Assembly: GCF_037975245.1 (NCBI RefSeq)
Contig: NC_092579.1
Location: 12,386,678-12,450,677 of the forward strand
Source: Apostichopus japonicus
Lineage: Eukaryota > Echinodermata > Holothuroidea > Aspidochirotida > Stichopodidae
Length of the DNA: 64,000 bases
Reading direction: 5' to 3'
This document shows positions 25,274 to 33,600 of this stretch, one piece after another; positions within the stretch are counted from its first letter, which is position 1; each line of letters begins with the position of its first letter. The notes below the pieces were generated by a model. That model was not told where the DNA came from, made no database searches, and saw nothing but the letters and a program-made list of their open reading frames with translations. A program made the position numbers and the translations under genes.

Positions 25274-28200
25274 CTTGATCGAGACTCTCTTTTGCATCCG
25301 TGGTTCGAAACCCCGGTGGTGACGTCTTTTGCCGATCTTTTACAGCAAGTGCCTACACGGGGAGCTGTAAGTATTAGTTAATCCACCTAATATCTCAGTG
25401 CATACAGTGGCGCGATGGCTTGGCGCACTGTACGAGCTGATGATCGAGACTCTCTTTTGCATCCGTGGTTCGAAACCCCGGTGGTGACGTCTTTTGCCGA
25501 TCTTTTACAGCAAGTGCCTACACGGGGAGCTGTAAGTATTAGTTAATCCAGCTAATATCTCAGTCCATACAGTGGCGCGATGGCTTGGCGCACTGTACGA
25601 GCTGATGATCGAGACTCTCTTTTGCATCCGTGGTTCGAAAACCGGTGATGACGTCTTTCACAGCAAGTGCCTACACGGGGAGCTGTAAGTATTAGTTAAT
25701 CCACCTAATATCTCAGTCCATACAGTGGCGCGATGGCTTGGCGCACTGTACGAGCTGATGATCGAGACTCTCTTTTGCATCCGTGGTTCGAAACCCCGGT
25801 GGTGACGTCTTTTGCCGATCTTTTAGAGCAAGTGCCTACACGGGGAGCTGTAAGTATTAGTTAATCCACCTAATATCTCAGTCCATACAGTGGCGCGATG
25901 GCTTGGCGCACTGTACGAGGTGATGATCGAGACTCTCTTTTGCATCCGTGGTTCGAAACCCCGGTGGTGACGTCTTTTACAGCAAGTGCCTACACGGGGA
26001 GCTGTAAGTATTAGTTAATCCAGCTAATATCTCAGTCCATACAGTGGCGCGATGGCTTGGCGCACTGTACGAGCTGATGATCGAGACTCTCTTTTGCATC
26101 CGTGGTTCGAACCCCGGTGATGACGTCTTTTGCCGATCTTTTACAGCAAGTGCCTACACGGGGAGCTGTAAGTATTAGTTAATCCACCTAATATCTCAGT
26201 CCATACAGTGGCGCGATGGCTTGGCGCACTGTACGAGCTGATGATCGAGACTCTCTTTTGCATCCGTGGTTCGAACCCCGGTGATGACGTCTTTTGCCGA
26301 TCTTTTACAGCAAGTGTCTACACGGGGAGCTGTAAGTATTAGTTAATCCACCTAATATCTCAGTCCATACAGTGGCGCGATGGCTTGGCGCACTGTACGA
26401 GCTGATGATCGAGACTCTCTTTTGCATCCGTGGTTCGAACCCCGGTGGTGACGTCTTTTGCCGATCTTTTACAGCAAGTGCCTACACGGGGAGCTGTAAG
26501 TATTAGTTAATCCAGCTAATATCTCAGTCCATACAGTGGCGCGATGGCTTGGCGCACTGTACGAGCTGATGATCGAGACTCTCTTTTGCATCCGTGGTTC
26601 GAACCCCGGTGATGACGTCTTTTGCCGATCTTTTACAGCAAGTGCCTACACGGGGAGCTGTAAGTATTAGTTAATCCACCTAATATCTCAGTCCATACAG
26701 TGGCGCGATGGCTTGGCGCACTGTACGAGCTGATGATCGAGACTCTCTTTTGCATCCGTGGTTCGAACCCCGGTGATGACGTCTTTTGCCGATCTTTTAC
26801 AGCAAGTGCCTACACGGGGAGCTGTAAGTATTAGTTAATCCACCTAATATCTCAGTCCATACAGTGGCGCGATGGCTTGGCGCACTGTACGAGCTGATGA
26901 TCGAGACTCTCTTTTGCATCCGTGGTTCGAACCCCGGTGGTGACGTCTTTTACAGCAAGTGCCTACACGGGGAGCTGTAAGTATTAGTTAATCCAGCTAA
27001 TATCTCAGTCCATACAGTGGCGCGATGGCTTGATCGAGACTCTCTTTTGCATCCGTGGTTCGAAACCCCGGTGGTGACGTCTTTTGCCGATCTTTTACAG
27101 CAAGTGCCTACACGGGGAGCTGTAAGTATTAGTTAATCCACCTAATATCTCAGTGCATACAGTGGCGCGATGGCTTGGCGCACTGTACGAGCTGATGATC
27201 GAGACTCTCTTTTGCATCCGTGGTTCGAAACCCCGGTGGTGACGTCTTTTGCCGATCTTTTACAGCAAGTGCCTACACGGGGAGCTGTAAGTATTAGTTA
27301 ATCCAGCTAATATCTCAGTCCATACAGTGGCGCGATGGCTTGGCGCACTGTACGAGCTGATGATCGAGACTCTCTTTTGCATCCGTGGTTCGAAAACCGG
27401 TGATGACGTCTTTCACAGCAAGTGCCTACACGGGGAGCTGTAAGTATTAGTTAATCCACCTAATATCTCAGTCCATACAGTGGCGCGATGGCTTGGCGCA
27501 CTGTACGAGCTGATGATCGAGACTCTCTTTTGCATCCGTGGTTCGAAACCCCGGTGGTGACGTCTTTTGCCGATCTTTTAGAGCAAGTGCCTACACGGGG
27601 AGCTGTAAGTATTAGTTAATCCACCTAATATCTCAGTCCATACAGTGGCGCGATGGCTTGGCGCACTGTACGAGGTGATGATCGAGACTCTCTTTTGCAT
27701 CCGTGGTTCGAAACCCCGGTGGTGACGTCTTTTACAGCAAGTGCCTACACGGGGAGCTGTAAGTATTAGTTAATCCAGCTAATATCTCAGTCCATACAGT
27801 GGCGCGATGGCTTGGCGCACTGTACGAGCTGATGATCGAGACTCTCTTTTGCATCCGTGGTTCGAACCCCGGTGATGACGTCTTTTGCCGATCTTTTACA
27901 GCAAGTGCCTACACGGGGAGCTGTAAGTATTAGTTAATCCACCTAATATCTCAGTCCATACAGTGGCGCGATGGCTTGGCGCACTGTACGAGCTGATGAT
28001 CGAGACTCTCTTTTGCATCCGTGGTTCGAACCCCGGTGATGACGTCTTTTGCCGATCTTTTACAGCAAGTGTCTACACGGGGAGCTGTAAGTATTAGTTA
28101 ATCCACCTAATATCTCAGTCCATACAGTGGCGCGATGGCTTGGCGCACTGTACGAGCTGATGATCGAGACTCTCTTTTGCATCCGTGGTTCGAACCCCGG

Positions 28201-28606
28201 TGGTGACGTCTTTTACAGCAAGTGCCTACACGGGGAGCTGTAAGTATTAGTTAATCCACCTAATATCTCAGTCCATACAGTGGCGCGATGGCTTGGCGCA
28301 CTGTACGAGCTGATGATCGAGACTCTCTTTTGCATCCGTGGTTCGAACCCCGGTGATGACGTCTTTTGCCGATCTTTTACAGCAAGTGCCTACACGGGGA
28401 GCTGTAAGTATTAGTTAATCCAGCTAATATCTCAGTCCATACAGTTGCGCGATGGCTTGGCGCACTGTACGAGCTGATGATCGAGACTCTCTTTTGCATC
28501 CGTGGTTCGAACCCCGGTGATGACGTCTTTTGCCGATCTTTTACAGCAAGTGCCTACACGGGGATCTGTAAGTATTAGTTAATCCACCTAATATCTCAGT
28601 CCATAC
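25274..28606 (+). repeat. Higher-order repeat, period 1755 bp, related to the 1921-bp unit
   Basis: The same variant series as at 14.85-17.4 kb recurs: truncated monomer at 25274 and 27029, CTCAGTGCATAC at 25400 and 27155, CGAGGTGATG at 25917 and 27672, and GTGTCTAC at 26315 and 28070. All pairs are 1755 bp apart. These copies carry TCTTTCACAGC instead of TCTTTTACAGC beside the TCGAAAACCGG motif, a private change shared by both, so they arose from each other after splitting from the 1921-bp unit. Part of the second copy is also the partner of 18009-19477 at an offset of 9129 bp. Confidence 0.8.
28603..28606. other. Target-site duplication, left copy (ATAC)
   Basis: ATAC immediately outside the left LTR edge. 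The same four bases lie outside the right LTR edge at 37956-37959. The uninterrupted satellite has ATAC only once at this place (for example 19474-19477). A 4-bp duplication is within the usual 4-6 bp range of Ty3/Gypsy integrases. Confidence 0.93.
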
Positions 28607-28837
28607 TGTAATATTGTGTCGAGCCCGGCTCCTCCGATAGTAAAACTATATCGGGACTCGCGATAGAAAGGTACTGGGATATCTTGATGCCGTATTTATG
28701 CTTCTTCAGGAGATGTCAGAACGGGCGAAAACAATGAGTTCACAGAAAAACAATTTGACAAGATCGGATTTGATTAATGATTCGGTATAATTTCTTCTCT
28801 GTCGATTCTCTTACAAATAAAACTAAATTACAATGAT

Positions 28838-28852
28838 TTGACTTGACTTGAC
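28838..28852. repeat. TTGAC pentanucleotide microsatellite (3 units) in the 3' LTR
   Basis: Three TTGAC units here, five at 37401-37425 in the other LTR. Because LTRs are identical at insertion, this 10-bp difference arose afterwards by slippage or reflects an assembly or polymerase error. Confidence 0.9.
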
Positions 28853-28929
28853 TCCGTCAATTAAACAATTAAAAGGAGTGATGAAATAGTAACGAAGCAA
28901 TGACGAAGCAACGAACTGATCACGGAGCG

Positions 28930-28980
28930 CTGACGGAGTGATAAATTTGCTGATCAAGTGATAAATTTGCTGACGGAGTG
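28930..28980. repeat. Short internal direct repeats in the LTR
   Basis: CTGACGGAGTG occurs at both ends of this stretch and GTGATAAATTTGCTGA occurs twice between them. The same pattern is present in the other LTR at about 37503-37553. Such tandem short motifs in LTRs may be transcription-factor arrays; no factor is suggested by the sequence itself. Confidence 0.7.
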
Positions 28981-29382
28981 CTCAAACTTTCGGCCTCCTT
29001 TTACTTTTAAACCTTACTTCCATAAAATCTCACTGCGCATAATCAGTAGGCAGCCAATGACCTGACCATCCTGTATTAACTTACTGATATAAAAATAAGT
29101 GCGCTGGCACTGATCTGCCCTGATTGGTTGGGAGTTTGGAAGTCCATCCCCTTTCTATGGAAACTTCCATACCACGTGAGAGAACCTTCTCGAATGTTCC
29201 ACAGACATAATGGAATCTATTTTGGGAAAAGGCCCTGTACCAAGATTCAATAAGATAGTTAAAAACTTCTCGTGGGAAAACTGAATCCATGACCTAGATA
29301 AATACATAAGAGGCCTGTAATTAAGGTATCTCGATGGAGTTTTTCGGTAACATCAAAGAGATGGTATCACTATTTCATAACA

Positions 29383-29392
29383 TCCCCCTCAA
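29383..29392 (-). other. Polypurine tract (plus-strand DNA primer)
   Basis: Sense strand GAGGGGGA immediately precedes the 3' LTR (plus strand TCCCCCTC from 29383). Position directly against the LTR and the run of purines are as expected for the RNase H-resistant primer of plus-strand DNA synthesis in LTR elements. Confidence 0.88.
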
Positions 29393-30635
29393 TCTTTTAA
29401 AATTTTTGGATACTCCAAAATTTTAACATCATACTGCTTTAACTTATCATTATCTCAAGAAGGTAGAGTACTGTAAGCACATTCACTAATATTCATTGAC
29501 TTCAATAAATGGCCTTCATATATCTCAAAGGTTAACATCTAGGTTACGAATTATTAAAATGATCATATGGTATATACATTGACACTATCTCCATGAAAAA
29601 TTTTTGTGTACCTCTTCAATATTGATGACATCATATGATGTAATCAAAAAAAAGTATCACTAAGGTATCTCAAAGTTACTTGACACAGCAAAATATGCAG
29701 TATCTCTTACAAAATACATTTATGCATTTCATACATCAATAATACATTTATATCAAAAGTGAAATCATGCCGTGATTGGGGAGAGATCAGAGAAAACTAG
29801 ACTTAGTTATCTTTTAACTGAACAGAACACCTCAGCGTTCCATAAAAAATTCGTATATTAAAAAAGAAACCTTAAAATATTACAAACTCATTTACAAAAG
29901 CTCCTCTTTAATGAAGGCATACAGTAGTTTCAAAACTGTTTTGAAACCTTGTGAATCATATACATCCACTTCAAGAAAATCAAGAAAATGTGACTCGATA
30001 GCATGGTGACCCTAGGTATGCACTCCGAAATGATCTAGTAAAGTACCAAAGTACTAGATATTCGATACCATAAAAGAGACCTCATAGACTATGACATCAA
30101 CAAATCTTTCTTCAAATTACATAATACTTAACATCTTGTCTTTTAAACTTCATGATGAAATTTACTTTTGCATGAATAATTGAGGAAAAGAAAATATATA
30201 CATAAGTTCCTCAAAACATCTATACTTTCATTTGCTTCGATAACTGTTGCTGTAAGCAAAAGTTGCACATCTTCAATGCTGTCTCTGAATAGCCTTCAAT
30301 ATAACATCAATGATGCAATGTAAATATCCTTAAAATATTTTCTCAATATATGAAAACCCATGTTGCTAATATTCCGGATATGTTCTAATTGCCGGGTAAA
30401 CGTTTGAACGAATTCATAAGGAGAAATAAGGTATACTCCTTACACATTTGCTATAAAAGATGAAACTAGGTCACTTGGTGGTGGTTTTAACAATAAAGCT
30501 TATATTGTTACACCATACAGTACAATGACTTCCACTTAATAGGTATGCAGGTAATTGCCATGACACATTCCATTCATACAATCGTGGGTAAAACACCTGT
30601 TCATCTGAACTTAAGGTAATATGCAGTTTTACATA
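29393..30635 (-). other. Long AT-rich non-coding region between pol and the polypurine tract
   Basis: About 1.24 kb with no ORF of 60 codons or more on either strand. It sits where some Gypsy elements carry an env-like gene, but I see no signal peptide, membrane segment or coding trace. TATCTC-containing strings recur (for example TATATCTCAAAGG near 29519 and GGTATCTCAAAG near 29663). It would form the 3' untranslated region of the element RNA. Confidence 0.75.
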
Positions 30636-33600
30636 CTAACCATATAATGTTTGCAACATCCTGCCTGGATTGCCTGTAATGTTCAATCCCTTTTCATGGA
30701 GAAAATTCATTATTTCCCCTGTGTTGGAATATTTTCCTACATTCCACCAAAAATCATGACTCTTAAAGCCTGTTGGAAAACATGGTGTCTGATAGGTGAC
30801 CAGAACCTGTAATTCACCCAATTTGTATCGAGCACGTTGGACTTTCATGTCTCCTTGTGGAGCATTTGCAAAAACTTTCTTTTGCCTTAATATGCTATCT
30901 TTCATGGAAGGATATGGAAGTGCTAATCCTTCATTATGTGCTCTATTCTCTAGAAAGGATGCAACATTCATTGGCTTAGTGGTCATAAGACACATGATGT
31001 GATCTGAAGTTACCCCTGGCAAAATGTTACCAAACTCATCATGAAACTCAATATGTGCATCTTGCATGACATTAACATTTTCTGCATTAGAAGTGTTACT
31101 ACTCAAAACATTTCTCATTCGAGCAAGCTTTTCACTTGATGGACCTTTTGTTTTCAAGACCTGACGCAATTTCTGAATGTTGGTGATATTCTTAGTCTCA
31201 GAAGATGCTCTTACAAAACATGGTTTAAGCCTGTTATAATTGAATACATCACTAAGAATTTCTCCTTTGAGAGTGGCCAACAAATAATGAGTCCTATCCA
31301 AAACTTGATGGATTGCTAATGGTCCACACCATTCTGCAGCAATTTTGCGAGAGTGCGCAGTCAAGGAAGAAGACGTTGGCTTATACAGATACACTAATTG
31401 ACCCGTTGAATAAATTGCACCTTTGTCTAGTTTTGCACTTATCTTAACATTTTGAGCATCTTGTTGCTTCTTTTGTAAGACCAACATTACCCTTGACAAA
31501 TGATCAAATCGTTTCTTTAACAATGCAGCATATTCTCCATGAGATTGTGATAATCCTGCCATTGGATTGAACGATAAATTTGTAAGATTTGGCGGCTTAC
31601 GTCCAAATGCAAGTTCAAATGGGCTATAGCTACCTAACTGAGGAGAGGAAAATGTGTTATATGCATAGGCTGATGTTGGGACAAATCGTACCCAATCCGT
31701 ACCAAACTGATTTAAGTTCACTTTGAGGAAATTTGAAAGAGTCTGAATGTGTCTTTCAACCTGTAAGCTTCCATGATTGCTTACACTGATGAACTTTTGT
31801 TCAATGCCTAAAGCTTTACTTAAGAGCTCCACTAATTTTCCTGTAAGAGAAGCTGCCGCATCACTTATAATACAAGACGGTGGACCAAAAGTTGTGACTA
31901 CCCTCTGCAATAATGCTTCACATATTGTTTCAGCATCAAGAGTCTTAAGAGAAACACATACAACAAATCTAGTGATCTCATCACAAACAACCATCAAATG
32001 TTTAAATCCTGTAGCCGTTGTGGGCATAGTCTTGAAATCCAGACTAAGTCTGTCAAAAGGACGATAAGAATCAGGAATGCGAGCATGATATTGTCTCAAT
32101 TTGTCCGGTTTCTTACGGAATTCTTGACAACGGAGACATGCCTGAATATAATTACTGATGCGTTGAAACATATTGCGCAGATAGAAATGCTGTCTAATAG
32201 TCAAATATGTACGCATTACACCCTGATGATTACTTAACAAGTCATCATGATATCGAGATATTATCTGTTCTACCATAGTCTCAGGTACGACTAACTGAAG
32301 AGTCATCTTAGCATCATTAGTCTCATGCAAAAATATCCTGAATAACAAACTATTACATAACAAATAATCCTCTGCTTGAGAACGAACAGTTCTAGCATGC
32401 TTAACATTACTTGGAATAATGTCATGTGCAAGAAAATCATAAATTGGTTTGTAGTAAGGACAAGTTTGTTGTTGAATTTGCAACTCCTTTACATCAAATG
32501 GCAGATCATAGTTTTTGATCAGCTTTCCTTGAATTGCCTTCATGACTTTATTCAATTCCTTTTGTTTTGGAATGTGCCCTGTAACCAAATGATCAATGTT
32601 TGTTATGACTGGCTTTGGCTGAACGAATAATTCTGGTGGTGGTTCTCTGATTACCTCTTGCACTCTATGTCTATTCTGATCCACTAATCTTGGCTCTGAA
32701 GGTTGAGAAACACTTGTAAAATTTGGCACAACTAATACATCAGGACTAAATGTATGTCTATTTTCAATCGGCATAGTAATAGTAGGCCTTTGAATATTTG
32801 TTTCTCTCTTGTCAGTAGAAATTACTGGTGTAGTCGTCTTTTGTGACTCAGATTGTGGTCTCTGTGTAACATGATCATTAGAATGTGTTGCCTTAGGAAC
32901 GGATGTCCTTTCAACTCTATTTGTTGATACTTTGGCTGGGGAATCCTGCTTGGACTCCTTTGTGACTTTATTCGGAAATAAATCTGGAACTTTGACTCCC
33001 ATTGACCTTGCCATCGACCTTGTCATGATTGGATTAAATGTCTCCTTAGGTAGAGTTGAAAAATCCTCATAAGAATTGACCTCTTGAGCAACCTGATCTA
33101 TTTCAGAGTGAAATTCCTGTGGTGCTCTAGACAAATAATCTGCCAAAACCAATTCTGAGCCTTTCTTATAACCAACCTGAAATGTATATTCTGACAATTT
33201 GAACAGAAGCTTACGTAAGCGTGAAGTTGCTGGTTCTTGTTTTGACTTAAACAATTCAACAATGGCAGAGTGATCAACATATGCCTCAAATTCTACATTT
33301 TGCAATAAATGTTTGAATGCTGTCACATTAATAAATAGACCCATCATTTCTAATTCAGTTACACTATACCTCTGACAAGCTGGTGGTAATATCTTAGAGT
33401 AATATGCAATAATATTCTCTTTGCCATTAACTCTTTGTGTCAGGTACGATCCTGTTGCTACTCGTGATGTGTCGCTATATAATACAAAACGACCATATTT
33501 CTGTGGCATATGCAATATAGGTGGATTACACAACAACTCTTTAATACTTTGAAATGCACACTGATGTTCCTCTGTCCATTTAAATACCTTTCTCTTACGA

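Larger units (their letters stand above)
1..28606 (+). repeat. Tandem satellite array, left arm (about 164-bp monomer)
   Basis: Direct head-to-tail repetition of one unit, all in the same orientation. Taking position 1 as the start, the first full monomer is 1-164 and the second starts at 165. Four common length classes exist. The 164-bp form reads TTCGAACCCC and the 165-bp form has one extra A (TTCGAAACCCC). The 153/154-bp forms lack 11 bp between two TCTTTT direct repeats. A rare 145-bp form lacks 20 bp after GGCTTG. Dividing by mean length gives about 175 copies. Monomers differ by only a few bases each, so the array has been homogenised recently. CpG-containing motifs (GGCGCG, GACGTC, TTCGAA) are well preserved. 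No host gene or other transposon interrupts this arm. Scattered short ORFs are accidental, because 164 and 154 are not multiples of three. Confidence 0.98.
28607..29382 (-). repeat. 3' LTR of the retrotransposon (776 bp)
   Basis: Same sequence as the 5' LTR except for three TTGAC units (28838-28852) instead of five, which accounts for the whole 10-bp length difference. Its outer edge (28607) abuts satellite ending CCATAC and its inner edge (29382) abuts the polypurine tract. The near-palindrome and E-box seen in the 5' LTR lie here at 29156-29171 and 29173-29178. Both LTRs also contain a 69-codon sense ORF (29290-29081 here), which is probably incidental. Confidence 0.96.

Noticed and set aside
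1-28606. CRISPR array
   Set aside because: Whole 150-165-bp units are repeated with no unique spacers, and the context is eukaryotic.
29393-30635. Envelope gene
   Set aside because: No ORF, signal peptide, cleavage motif or transmembrane segment is visible on the sense strand.
30636-31215. Chromodomain at the integrase C terminus
   Set aside because: The tail lacks the spaced aromatic residues and characteristic pattern of chromovirus chromodomains as far as can be judged by eye.
30796-32630. Plus-strand ORFs of 68-96 codons across the pol gene (30796, 31777, 31998, 32376) and minus-strand 33098-33289
   Set aside because: Antisense or out-of-frame shadows of the pol coding sequence with no independent features.
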